Below, piece after piece: positions 32,903-42,709 of a stretch of DNA of 44,923 nucleotides (position 1 is the stretch's first letter; each line of letters opens with the position of its first letter). A program made the position numbers and the translations under genes. The DNA comes from Acanthaster planci (taxonomy: Eukaryota; Echinodermata; Asteroidea; Valvatida; Acanthasteridae). The stretch covers positions 836,830 through 881,752 of the forward strand of contig NW_019091472.1 in NCBI RefSeq assembly GCF_001949145.1. The letters run 5' to 3'. Under the pieces are notes generated by a model that saw only the letters and a list, made by a program, of their open reading frames with translations, ran no database searches and was not told the origin of the DNA.

Positions 32903-33853
32903 GACATTAACTTGGGAACAATATTATCAATGCAAGATAATTTCACACTTTCTGTAAATCTACGGTCAACAAGAATAACATGTGCTTGTAGAATGATACA
33001 TAAATGCACCCTTAACTACATCAGGCATCTCTATTAACTACGACTGTGTGCGCATTTAACTATATCAAGAAGCAATTAAATTCAGCAGCAACACACTTCT
33101 CAATAAAGTACACAGAAAATATTCTGTCAATGCACAGTATGCTATGGGTGAAATGTCAGTGATGTGCATGTAACACGAAACAATATGCAAATCAACAATC
33201 TCTCATTAAGCATCAACCAATGACTCAAATTGGTAGGGAACAATGTTGCACAAATGTAAACAATGTGAGAGTACATGTAGGCTAATCGTGTTTCACTGTG
33301 CAGTGAACAAAATGCAGCAAAAAGGTTTCCCAAACACGGCTGATCTGGAAAGTTGTATGCAATCGGTTCTTAAATTCTCACAGCAAATTTTACACAAACT
33401 TCATACGCTATGCTCTACGTGACATTCATGGCACAGTGTTATGTAATTTTGTTGTCAATAACTGACTGTTCATTGTTAAGTTCCGCGTACAGTTCTGCAC
33501 AGTTCATGTAGACTTAGTCTTGGACTTGCTGAACTTTCAATGCCGGTTGACTCTCCTGTCTCTGGAACTTGCTGGAGCTTGAGCCAATAAGTGTGGACAG
33601 GAAACCTGATGAGAGGTCGAAGACTTGTTTCACCTGGTCCATGATGTCCGAGATGGGGCTTGGTGAAGGACGAATGGTACCGGTAGGCCTACGGTAGACA
33701 TATTGCACTCAAGGCTTGTGTAGCATCGCCGGTTCAGATAGGATCATCGGTGTGGTCCACCTCATGCGAAGACAAGCGAAATGATGATCCCGAGATCTCA
33801 CTATAGCTGCGCCATTGATTGCTAGCTTGGTAGTTGGCGCAGCTATAGCACTC
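32903..33853. other. No gene recognised
   Basis: This region lies upstream of the minus-strand coiled-coil ORF. One short minus ORF (33514-33708) contains MDQVKQVFDLSSGFLSTLIG but has no recognisable domain or clear splice partners. Confidence 0.4.
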
Positions 33854-34579
33854 NNNNNNNNNNNNNNNNNNNNNNNNNNNNNNNNNNNNNNNNNNNNNNN
33901 NNNNNNNNNNNNNNNNNNNNNNNNNNNNNNNNNNNNNNNNNNNNNNNNNNNNNNNNNNNNNNNNNNNNNNNNNNNNNNNNNNNNNNNNNNNNNNNNNNNN
34001 NNNNNNNNNNNNNNNNNNNNNNNNNNNNNNNNNNNNNNNNNNNNNNNNNNNNNNNNNNNNNNNNNNNNNNNNNNNNNNNNNNNNNNNNNNNNNNNNNNNN
34101 NNNNNNNNNNNNNNNNNNNNNNNNNNNNNNNNNNNNNNNNNNNNNNNNNNNNNNNNNNNNNNNNNNNNNNNNNNNNNNNNNNNNNNNNNNNNNNNNNNNN
34201 NNNNNNNNNNNNNNNNNNNNNNNNNNNNNNNNNNNNNNNNNNNNNNNNNNNNNNNNNNNNNNNNNNNNNNNNNNNNNNNNNNNNNNNNNNNNNNNNNNNN
34301 NNNNNNNNNNNNNNNNNNNNNNNNNNNNNNNNNNNNNNNNNNNNNNNNNNNNNNNNNNNNNNNNNNNNNNNNNNNNNNNNNNNNNNNNNNNNNNNNNNNN
34401 NNNNNNNNNNNNNNNNNNNNNNNNNNNNNNNNNNNNNNNNNNNNNNNNNNNNNNNNNNNNNNNNNNNNNNNNNNNNNNNNNNNNNNNNNNNNNNNNNNNN
34501 NNNNNNNNNNNNNNNNNNNNNNNNNNNNNNNNNNNNNNNNNNNNNNNNNNNNNNNNNNNNNNNNNNNNNNNNNNNNNNN
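33854..34579. other. Assembly gap (726 N)
   Basis: A run of N. Sequence content is unknown, and any translated frame across it is meaningless. Confidence 1.
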
Positions 34580-35533
34580 CCATTCTAAAAATGAGAAATA
34601 CCAAATAAAAAATAAAGTGAGTCTGAAGAAGCCAGTGAAGCGTTTGACCTACTGATATATATTTTGCAGCCTGTTCAATGAAATGAATGTCAAGCTGAGT
34701 TTGACCAAAGGCAGTCAGTAATGTGACCATCACCATGTCATGAACATAATAGATTAAAAATGAATATTCTAGGAAGGAAATGCATTACCATATTATGATG
34801 TGTATCTGCTCAGTAAAAAATGATATCATGAAAGAACCTATGAAGTGATCCTATTTTTTACATATTTGAATATGGAGTTTGTTTGGAAAGAGGAGAAAAT
34901 GAGACTTTGCATAAGTAATAATGAGTCTTAGGTATAATTGTTTGGATTTATTCAGATTTTTTGGGTCATATCTGTTAATTCATTGGGCACTACTCAACAA
35001 GGTTAATTATTTGAATTAGGTTGTTCAAAGGATTATTCAAGGACTTCTTATTTGGAAAGGATTGCTTTATTTCCAAATTGAGTGAATGAAGTTGGACCAT
35101 TATTAAAACAACTTTCCTGATTTTAGTAAATTCAGCAGGCACAAGAATTCCAAGGTTTAAACCCAAGTATAGGGTTGTACAGATTTATTCATGTTTCCCA
35201 CAGAAATTCATGAAAAATATGAAATAATAAAACAATGGCTTCTCACACAGGTCATTTCTTTGTTTACATATTGATTTATACTATAGTAAGTTAAGAATAC
35301 ACATTGATGTTCAAGAAATATTTATGCACTTCTGCTCTCTGTTTTCCAGTCAAGCCACAAACCTTTTAGTTTTATCATACAAATAAGCATGTACTCGGGT
35401 CCTTTCATAAAGAGTTTCAGTCATGATGGACTCAAAATAAAATGAAGAAAACAAAACCATGCAATTACTGGCCTGAAATGCTGATGCCAAGCCTGGAATT
35501 CTGCTTGTAACATACATGTATATACTTTATTCT
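34580..35533. other. No gene recognised
   Basis: AT-rich sequence between the gap and the YqaJ exon. No supported ORF or repeat structure was seen. Confidence 0.5.
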
Positions 35534-35938
35534 TCACTGCATGTAAAAACATGAGTGAACACAAGCTCTTCTCTCTTTTTCAAGAGTTCCCACAAACATT
35601 ACAGGGATGGATGTTATTCCTTTAAGAGTATATACCACTAAGTCACACTGGTTCATGCGGGTCACACCTAACTGATATTGTATTTGGCTGTACCAACCAG
35701 AAGACTTTTTCAGCTGCAGCTGTCCATGTACAGTCTCCAAGTGGTAGGATGGGTCCTGTGTTGGAATATCTTTCACAGGAATGCCTCTATGCTTATATGA
35801 ACACTTGATCTCAACAAGCTTCTTTCCATGGCAGGAACAGCTTGCAACACCATCTGGTGAGGCACCCATAAATGGCATAAATGGTGGCTCAACATTCACT
35901 TTCAGGTAAAATGCATCTGGGCTGGTTTCTGCACAAAC
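35534..35938 (-). CDS. YqaJ-like exonuclease exon
   Basis: The acceptor is TTTTCAG|GTT. The catalytic residues of the YqaJ/lambda-exonuclease fold are all visible: Asp in GASPDG, Glu and Lys in VEIKC, and the Gln pair in QIQYQLGV. The frame is intact to TAG/TGA near 35534. The last ~20 residues (EKERRACVHSCFYMQ) look unlike the family end. Confidence 0.7.
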   Translation of the reverse strand, partial: VCAETSPDAFYLKVNVEPPFMPFMGASPDGVASCSCHGKKLVEIKCSYKHRGIPVKDIPTQDPSYHLETVHGQLQLKKSSGWYSQIQYQLGVTRMNQCDLVVYTLKGITSIPVMFVGTLEKERRACVHSCFYMQ

Positions 35939-36105
35939 CTGAAAATAATGAAAGTTGAAAAATTCCATAAATTTTAAAAGTTTTTCTATTTTTGAGACAT
36001 GGATCAAACAAGTATTTTCCTTTTCGAATTTCATGAGTAGCTTCAATGCACACACCTACTGCATGGGCAGACAAGAGGTGTGCAAATAAACAGTTCCTGT
36101 ACATG

Positions 36106-36172
36106 CAAAAATGTACATGTACTATATGTACATGTACTATATGTACATGTACATTGTAGTACATGTACATGT
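36106..36172. repeat. ACATGTAC palindromic repeat tract
   Basis: This is the longest tract of the motif in the window (TGTACATGTACTATATGTAC and so on). Other short tracts occur at about 1048-1078, 3066-3115, 18763-18778, 28256-28303 and 42835-42870. Confidence 0.85.
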
Positions 36173-36417
36173 ATCTCTACTTATCACTGGCATCACCTTT
36201 GTAACCATGTATCACCCCTACAATAAATCACTTCTGGAACTCATAACAACTTGTATGAAATGTTTCCATCATAAACAACTTCTTACCAAGCAATGTAGCA
36301 GGTATGTCTCTGAGGTGAAACCCCCTAGGGCGTACATGTATGCAAAATCATATAGAAATCAGGGGATTTGGGAGGTCCTGCGGAGTTAAATAATGATCTG
36401 CGTCAACCGTGACTCAC

Positions 36418-36699
36418 CTTTTTCAAGTGCCCCTGAACGTTCTCAATCCATGCTCTGGATACATTACCCAGTGGCTTGTAATTCTCAGGAAGTGGGCCAG
36501 GTTTTCTGAGAGTCTGTTTTTCTGCATGGAAGTCCAGCTCACTTGAGTCCTCTACTCTCACTGGCCTGGGGCTCTTTGAGGTTTCGTCCATGAGCAAGGC
36601 TCATCTGTGCCAACAGCTGTCCCCTTGTCAGTGTTTCTTTCGATGTAGTCCCACAATGCAAAAAGTACAGCAATTGCATGCTTGCAGGTACCATCATCA
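36418..36699 (-). pseudogene. SWIM zinc-finger exon with frameshift
   Basis: The acceptor is TTGCAG|TGAT and the donor AAG|GTGAGT. The first part reads DDGTCKHAIAVLFALWDYIE then ERNTDKGTAVGTDEPCSWTK. After a shift near 36560 the frame continues with SPRPVRVEDSSELDF and VSRAWIENVQGHLKK. The CKH is the C-x-H half of a SWIM motif. Confidence 0.6.
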
Positions 36700-37299
36700 C
36701 TGCAAGAAATAAACACAGAGCGCTTGAAGGTAACAATTTTTTGTGTTCAGAATCACAGGCAATAATAAACTGCATTGTCAAGAGTTTTCTTTTCTGCGGA
36801 GAGGTTCATTTGCAAATATATGGTCAACATACTTGAGCCATTAAAGTTCAGCAAATGCTGCAAAGCAACTTTAAGTTAAATACACTGCTTGTGGAATTCC
36901 CTGTCTCACACTTCAATGTTTGTAAACACCTTCCTGAAAATTCCAATCCTTATCCAATACAATGCAAACATTCGGGAAGATTAGAGTTGGAAATGTACAA
37001 TGCTCAAAACAAGTACCAATGGGTTTCTTGGGGGTTTAAAAAGGTGAAAAAGTTTTCATATCTTGTGAAATTTCAGGTAAAACAGTGATAATAAAAACTG
37101 TCTAGACAAGCCAAGCTTACAACTTCAATTCTTAAATGCAGTTAAAAGAGTTTATGTGCTAATATGGCCAGACAGCCTAGGACATGGGTTTTGTATCCAT
37201 TGGTATCATAAGAATAGGCTTGAGTAAGCCTGCTTTAGTGGCAAAAAAACAGCCTCTGCTTCTTGAGCTTAAAATTACCATTGGCCCCTAAACAGGCTA

Positions 37300-37703
37300 C
37301 AATTTACAAATAAAAATGTGCAAGAACATCAGGAAGCCATCATCCTGCCAGTAGCTGGTGAGCCGCTCAGGATTCCGCTCACACTGTTTCACCAGGTAGG
37401 GAAAAACATCACCCAAGCTGACATGGGGAATGTTACAGAGGTCAGCTGAATACGAAACTTGAAGACCGTTCAAGTCTGTGATCTCCCCGTTCCCGCCTAC
37501 AACTCTTCGTTTTCGCTCTGATTTGTCATGGTCACACTCTTCAAGGACCGCACGTTTGTCTCCAGCTTTCTCTGCCAACTTTACCAGGTCCCCTCTCCTT
37601 AGTCCAGCGCACGGAATTCTTCTTTCAATCAGACACTTTTGTAATTCTTTGGTGCCTTAAAGTCAACAACACGAACGCTGCTGCTGGCAACAACAGTTGC
37701 CAT
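37300..37703 (-). pseudogene. SAP-like N-terminal exon with frameshift
   Basis: The ATG at 37703 reads MATVVASSSVRVVDF and meets a stop about ten codons later. The neighbouring frame carries the SAP-like and LGDVF blocks, so a one-base change near 37655 separates them. The 3' end near 37302 has a possible donor (TTT|GTAAAT). Confidence 0.55.
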
Positions 37704-37752
37704 CTTGAAAAGTTGTCGACCAAAACGTGAGAATTTGGCCTTTCCCTTTTGC

Positions 37753-37790
37753 CCTCTTGGTGGCGCACTGAATTGTGAATCACCCGTATT
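37753..37790. mobile_element. Orphan end of the 26512-26687 MITE family
   Basis: CTCTTGGTGGCGCACTGAAT followed by TGTGAATCACCCGTATT matches the right end of the MITE at 26512-26687 (CTCTTGGAGGCACACTATTG, TGAATCGCCCGTATT). The partner end is absent, perhaps removed with the sequence next to the SAP exon. Confidence 0.6.
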
Positions 37791-37893
37791 GGTGGGGGGG
37801 GGGCACCCCCCGGCTGCGCCACTGGGTTGGAATGGAAATTGATGGATATCGAGGGTCCAGTTATAGCTATACCAGTCTGATGGCTGGGTTTAT

Positions 37894-38231
37894 GATATGG
37901 GCATTGACTGTGTGGTACCCTTAGTTAAGCATGGCGGTTCTGGGATCATGGTGTGGTGCTGTTTTACCTCTGCAGGTGTCTGTGACCTTGTGCTGGTCAA
38001 TGAGAATATCAGCGCAGCCTTCTGCCCATCGTTTGATTGGTCCTGTTTCAGCAAACCACTAGGATTCCAAAGGAATACCTGGCCGATCCAACCCCAGATT
38101 TTCATCCCAGAGATGGGGGTAATTGGGAATTCCAGTTGATGGACTGGCTGGCCCAGAGCCCTGACCTGAATTCACTGCAGAATTTGTGGGATGAGTTGGA
38201 AGGGCAACTCCACCTCAAAGTTAGGCCATAA
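37894..38231 (+). pseudogene. Tc1/mariner transposase fragment
   Basis: One plus frame gives VKHGGSGIMVWCCFTSAGVC then DLVLVN. A second gives DWLAQSPDLNSLQNLWDELE. These are the classic blocks around the second and third catalytic acidic residues of Tc1-type DDE transposases. At least one frameshift lies between, the QDN-type block is degraded, and there is no N-terminal helix-turn-helix. Confidence 0.75.
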
Positions 38232-38249
38232 AACAAAGGTGACTTGTTC

Positions 38250-38440
38250 CAAATTCCCCAGTGGATTTGGTCTGGATCATCAGGTTCTTGCCAATCTGTT
38301 GTGTTGATGATGGCTTTGACTGGTGCCTTGTTGATGTAAACTGTAGCAGCAGGTTGCTTGGAATGCATTGGTGCTTTCACAATGAACACGTACTCATCGT
38401 AGGAGCTTGATATGGGTGCAAATAACTAAAATATGTCATT
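38250..38440 (-). pseudogene. Possible Gypsy gag-protease scrap
   Basis: The minus frame reads SSYDEYVFIVKAPMHSKQPA then TVYINKAPVKAIIN, which resembles the sequence just before the active site of Gypsy-type aspartic proteases. The active-site triplet itself is lost. This is a weak call from pattern only. Confidence 0.3.
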
Positions 38441-39084
38441 GTCCGTATCCCAGCGTGATTGGTTTTCGACGATGTAAGGCCTTTTCTTCAAACTGTCCAA
38501 CATGAACGAAAGTATCGCACCAAAAGAGGTCTCAATCACTTTTTTTACATCACAGACTTGTAAAATAAACTTGGAGGACGTTGATCACTCCTGTCGCTTT
38601 TGCGAAATTACCTGGTTTAGTTGCCGTCCGTGGCGCATCGCACAGCAAACACCGTGACCTATTTTCGACGGTCGCATTGAGTAAGGTGTCCCAGTGAAGC
38701 CATACGCAAAATAAATGTCTGAAATTACTTGAATGTTGTGTGGCACTGTAAAATACTTCTGTCTTTTTATTGGTTTTTCATCTTTCGTTTTTCCCGACCC
38801 TGCCTCTCACTCTTTCCTCAAAAATGGTCATATGCATTTTCAGCATTGTTATTATGATCCAATAATACCCCTTGGCCTAGGCCCACCTGCTCCACTTTTG
38901 GGATGAGGAAGCTGGAGTGCCTTTTTATCACCTCCTTCCTCTTGGGTCTTCATGGTTCCTGCTACCCTCTCCTTCTCCCCTCCTTTTCTAAATCATCAAA
39001 ACCATCCTCTTGATAAACAAGGAATTAGTTTTATCATCGTAATGAATAATTCAGTTTTGGCAAAATGGAAACAATCCTCTTGAA
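38441..39084. other. No gene recognised
   Basis: No supported ORF. Probably old transposon-derived or intergenic sequence. Confidence 0.4.
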
Positions 39085-39813
39085 CATGAAAAGAAGTTAT
39101 ATTTCTTCTTTCTGGTTGATGTCTTCTTCTGTGACGTTTCAACAAACTGCACAATCTTCCTTACTGCTACTTCAGTTATGGCCTTTCCTGATGTCACTGA
39201 AGAGACACATCTCCTCTTTCCTGGTACTTTCTCTCGCTGGCCTATGATCTGTTCTCATTTTTTGAAGAGATCAGAGGAGTCTGAGTGAGGGAGGCTGCCA
39301 CTGCCGTCACCTTGTGGACCAACTGGTTGGGGTTCAGACAAATCTGTCGGCTCACTCGCTATCCAATTTAGCGCCTTGGCTGGTTCGTATTTTCTGACAT
39401 TGATTATTTCAAAGTTGCAAGGATAGATGCCAGTTTTCTTGAACGAGCTTCGTAAGTTGTCAGGGGATAGGGCCTTGGAGTATGCTCTGCAAGCAAGTTC
39501 ACAGATGGAGTACGTACATGAATCTGTCAATGCCTGTTGTGGGCACGCATGTGTTGGTGGCAAATTGAATTGTAGATTTTCTCAAATGGCCCGAAGCATC
39601 CAACATCCATTGGCTGCAGGACGTGGCTCGTATGTGCTGGTAAGACAAACAACAAGATATTGTGTTCTCTTGCCCAGTCAATCAATGGCAGGAAGATGTG
39701 GGAAGAATGTCCATCATAAAGGACAAGGATGGGCTCATCCTCTCTGCCGTCTGTGACATACTTTAAGAAATGTGATGAGTAGTAGTCCATGAAAATTTCA
39801 GAGTTGGACCACC
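39085..39813 (-). pseudogene. C-terminal half of a pogo-like DDE transposase
   Basis: The minus strand carries PILVLYDGHSSHIFLPLIDW, then LLFVLPAHTSHVLQPMDVGC and FGPFEKIYN: the second Asp and the PxHxxHxLQPxD block of DDE_1 (pogo/Tigger/Jerky) transposases. The frame shifts near 39550 to SSFKKTGIYPCN and again near 39255 to a VTSGKAITEVAVRKI block. The N-terminal DNA-binding half and first Asp are missing. The left limit of the homology is set by a junction with Gypsy A. Confidence 0.75.
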
Positions 39814-39840
39814 TGTAATTTACTCGGTGGCAGTTCAATT

Positions 39841-40048
39841 GTAGACACCCACTAGACCCTCCAAAACTGTGGTCCAGTTTCTGCTGAAAGATCTCAGGGG
39901 CTGGACTGATGCCAAAGGGCATGCGGTTGTAGCGATATCGCCCCCATGGAGTCTGGAAGGTTGTTAGGTGGGAGGATTCTGTGTCGAGTTCGCAGTGTAA
40001 GAAACCCTCCTTACAGTCTGCTTTGGTGAAGACCCTGACACCTGACAT
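39841..40048 (-). pseudogene. Gypsy A reverse transcriptase, middle part
   Basis: The frame reads VFTKADCKEGFLHCELDTES, then TPWGRYRYNRMPFGISPAPE and IFQQKLD. The frame contains one catalytic Asp (TKAD). Sequence for the YxDD box is missing because the element jumps to LTR sequence. Confidence 0.8.
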
Positions 40049-40059
40049 TTGTGGTAAGA

Positions 40060-40833
40060 CTAGATGTCGTCGATCACTGGCAGTGGGTAATGCCCCCGTT
40101 TGAGAGCACTGTTGAGGGGCTTGGGGTCGATACAGACTCGTATCTTCCCGTTTGGTTTATCGACAGTAACCAAACATGATACCCATTCAGTAGGTTCTAC
40201 AACCTTTGTGATGATCTGTCGCTCCTCCCATCGATCAAGTTCTGTCTTGAGTTTATCTTTGAGTGCGACTGGTACGCGCCTTGGCGGCATTACTGTCGGC
40301 GTAGCAGATTTGTCAAGTTCAACATGCACAGTTCCGGGCATGTGACCAAGTCCTTGGTACACATCCGGATAGGCGTTGATGACGTCCGTTCTTGAGTTCA
40401 TTGGCTTGTCTGTGAGTGAAGCTTGAATGTTGCGTGGCTCATTTATCACGGCGATATTGTGATGCTGTACGCATATCAAATTCAGCTGTTGTGCGGAGCG
40501 CGATCCAATGAGTGGTGTACTCTGGCCCTCAATTATCACAAAGGGCACACTGTTCTCTTGCATGGTTTTAGGGTTCACTAACAGTACCATGGCAGTGCCA
40601 ACAACAGGAATGGTCGCTTCATTATTATAAAGTGACAGAATTTTGTTTGACTTATCTATCGTTGTACCTACAGGTAAGTACTTCTGAGGTAGCACATTGC
40701 ATGTTGCACCACAATCAACCTGCATCTTAATCCTCTGACCATTAATCATGAACGTGGCCATAATTTCATTGGCATATTTTTTGTTTGGCTTGCCTTCTTC
40801 GGTTTCTATTTTACCTATCACATCGATAATCAT
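40060..40833 (-). pseudogene. Gypsy A protease and start of reverse transcriptase
   Basis: The protease active site reads VDCGATCNVLP, with Cys where DTG or DSG is usual. The RT N-terminal motifs VPVALKDKLKTELDRWEE, EWVSCLVTVDKPNGKIRVCI and HYPLPVIDDI follow. A TAG and a length change near 40050 break the frame. Confidence 0.8.
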
Positions 40834-40851
40834 GACTTCAAAATCTGAATC

Positions 40852-41703
40852 TCAATCAGACTCTTCTGTGTCTTCATCTAGTGCATGCACTCTTGTTTTT
40901 CTTTTCATTTTTGATTTGGGGTCTCTCTTGGGCAACTTCTTTTGACTTGATGCACCTTGCCTGCACTTTGTGGCAAAATGATTCATCTTTCCGCAAGTTG
41001 TGCATGTCTTCCCATATGCTGGGCATCGAGTTTTCATTAACTCATGTGTTTTACCACAGTATTGACAGTTGTTTGTGTATTCTTTCTTTGCGGTCTTTTG
41101 CTTTTGGTGCACAAATTTAACTTCTGCTGACTCATCTTTAGTTAGTTTCATGGCTTGCATGTGCGTTACAGTTGCCTCTGATGCTTTACATAACATGACA
41201 CATTTATCTAAAGTGAGGCTCGATTCTTGCAACAGACGTTTACGCAACGTGTTATCAGTTATGCCACATACAATTCTATCTCTGAGAATATCATCAGTGA
41301 GATTGCCATAATCACATGTTGATGCCAACTCCCTCAATCTGACCAGATAATGGTCAAAACGCTCATCAGCCTGTTGAGCACAGTTGTTGAACTTGTATTG
41401 TTCATAAATGATATTGGTCTTGCCTTTGCAGTGCTCTTCCCAGAGCTTCAAGATAGTAGCCATGTTTTGTTTTTCCTCCTCCGATTTGTACGGAAGATTA
41501 TTGTGGATGTCCAGTGCATCCTTGCCTACGGCTGTTATGAACGTGGCTACTCTAAATTTGTCTGGTTTGTCCACAATGCTTGTGACAATTTCATAGCTGT
41601 CCCACAGCTGTCTAAATTTCTTCCAGTTGGCTTTTAAATCGCCAGTCACCTGCAATGGAGGTGGAAGTGGTATGTGTGTGGGAGTTAACACCGGAGTAGT
41701 CAT
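40852..41703 (-). CDS. Gypsy A gag
   Basis: A 283-codon intact frame. The N-terminal capsid-like region contains WKKFRQLWDSYEI and FDHYLVRLRELAS. Two zinc knuckles follow near residues 215-250 (CQYCGKTHELMKTRC and CTTCGKMNHFATKC), and then a basic tail. Gag of this kind packages element RNA. The frame ends at TGA just before the protease, in the same phase. Confidence 0.82.
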   Translation of the reverse strand: MTTPVLTPTHIPLPPPLQVTGDLKANWKKFRQLWDSYEIVTSIVDKPDKFRVATFITAVGKDALDIHNNLPYKSEEEKQNMATILKLWEEHCKGKTNIIYEQYKFNNCAQQADERFDHYLVRLRELASTCDYGNLTDDILRDRIVCGITDNTLRKRLLQESSLTLDKCVMLCKASEATVTHMQAMKLTKDESAEVKFVHQKQKTAKKEYTNNCQYCGKTHELMKTRCPAYGKTCTTCGKMNHFATKCRQGASSQKKLPKRDPKSKMKRKTRVHALDEDTEESD

Positions 41704-42091
41704 GGCAACAACTACACAAACCGTAAGAGCGGGCCAAAATCTTTCAAATTACTGCTATCAACGAGAGGACTAGTGGCAAGTCTAACTCTAAAACTCTGTA
41801 AAAACTGTATAAAATCACAGCAATGACATTCACTATAGGAGCAATTACACCGCTCAAAATATTATGTGCTAGCCTCAGATCTATAGAATAAATTATCTGC
41901 GACCATTCCTCACATTACAGTCTGACAGTACATACAGTCATTCACGCGGGTGTGGTACGTGTACACACGCGATGTACGTAGAGTCAATTCCAGTGTCCAA
42001 GCGAGGATCCACACGTCGGCGAAATGCGCTCGAAACGGCATCAAAGTTCCAAAATATGGCGTTTTTGCGACATGTAGAGGGGCGGACAGGA
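41704..42091 (-). other. Gypsy A untranslated leader
   Basis: The sequence between the LTR/primer site and the gag start has no ORF. Confidence 0.5.
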
Positions 42092-42108
42092 CTTAACTTC
42101 CGACACCA
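42092..42108 (-). promoter_or_regulatory. Primer-binding-site-like sequence of Gypsy A
   Basis: TGGTGTCGGAAGTTAAG directly follows the LTR end, as expected for a tRNA primer site. The tRNA was not identified. Confidence 0.6.
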
Positions 42109-42268
42109 TGTAATTTACTTGGTGGCAGTTCAATTAAGGCAGTCGATGGAGGCAGATTGTTATGTTGCAAAACCGGGTAGGGCCTTTTAATACAGCGGCC
42201 ATTAGACAAGACCCTTTAAACTCGTGGGCAATAGAGGGCGCTAAACCAACTATCGTAGTATCGTGACA
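42109..42268 (-). repeat. 5' LTR of Gypsy element A
   Basis: It starts TGTCACGATACTACGATAG and ends AAGTAAATTACA, with a TATA-like GTATTAAAAG in the middle. The last 27 bp recur at 39814-39840 with one or two changes, which marks the other end of the element. Confidence 0.75.
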
Positions 42269-42709
42269 TAAGTGAATGGCTAAACTCCTCAAACGTTTCC
42301 CCCTCTAACTGGCACCTTGAGTAAAATGTACAATTGAGGCTTTGAACAGTCTCTTTTGCACCAAACCTCAACCTTAGGATTGATAGCAACTTGTCAATGC
42401 TGTCCTTATCCTCTTGGGGACAGCATCTGATCTCTTCTTTTGCTTTGCCAGCAAGGTGGTCAATGGCAACATTGAGCTTCTCGTCAGCAGACAAATCTAG
42501 CTGGCGTGAATATGTGTCTAAGTCCTCCAGCCACTCTTTAAGGGTTTGGTCCCCAGACTTTTTCGGATGGCCACTAAATTTGCCAAACTTCACAGGAGTC
42601 GACCTTTGAAACCTTAGATTCTTAAAGGCCCCAGAATGTCGGCGAAAGCTTTCTGAGACTGTGCAAGTGACTTGGTGAGAGCCTCAGCTAAATCCTCAGG
42701 CTTTGCCAT
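42269..42709 (-). pseudogene. Gypsy element C gag fragment, cut by Gypsy A LTR
   Basis: It starts at ATG 42709 (MAKPEDLAEALTKSLAQSQK). A frameshift near 42650 follows, then VKFGKFSGHPKKSGDQTLKE, then WLEDLDTYSRQL, KLNVAIDHLAGKAKEEI and RFGAKETVQSLNCTFYSRCQ. This is a retrotransposon gag/capsid family different from gag A. The frame ends where the Gypsy A LTR begins, so the LTR inserted into it. Confidence 0.7.

Larger units (their letters stand above)
35534..37703 (-). pseudogene. SAP-like + SWIM zinc finger + YqaJ exonuclease gene, broken
   Basis: Three minus-strand pieces are recognisable. 37703-37300 begins with ATG and encodes a SAP-like motif (ELQKCLIERRIPCAGLRRGD, then LVKLAEKAG) and a conserved LGDVFPYLVKQC block. 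36699-36418 has good splice sites and encodes a SWIM-type half motif (DGTCKHAIAVLFALWDYIE). 35938-35534 encodes a PD-(D/E)XK exonuclease of the YqaJ type (GASPDGV, LVEIKCSYKHRG, YSQIQYQLGVT). The set resembles the multi-copy SWIM/YqaJ genes of invertebrate genomes, whose role is unknown and which may be mobile. There are two frameshifts (near 37655 and near 36560), and the exon with the first half of the SWIM cysteines was not found. It is either a pseudogene or a poor assembly next to a gap. Confidence 0.65.
39814..42268 (-). mobile_element. Ty3/Gypsy element A, internally deleted
   Basis: In minus orientation: a 160 bp 5' LTR (42268-42109, TG...CA), a primer-binding-like site, a leader, gag (41703-40852), protease and RT start (40833-40060), more RT (40048-39841), then only the last 27 bp of an LTR (39840-39814). 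The rest of RT, RNase H, integrase and nearly all of the 3' LTR are gone. Gag and pol share a frame, separated by one TGA. The element cannot transpose by itself. Confidence 0.8.

Noticed and set aside
33514-33708. Minus ORF with MDQVKQVFDLSSGFLSTLIG
   Set aside because: It looks somewhat protein-like, but no family, splice partner or conserved motif could be named. It was left as a note in the region entry.
33815-34736. Long open frames on both strands spanning 33815-34736
   Set aside because: They are created by the run of N and have no coding meaning.
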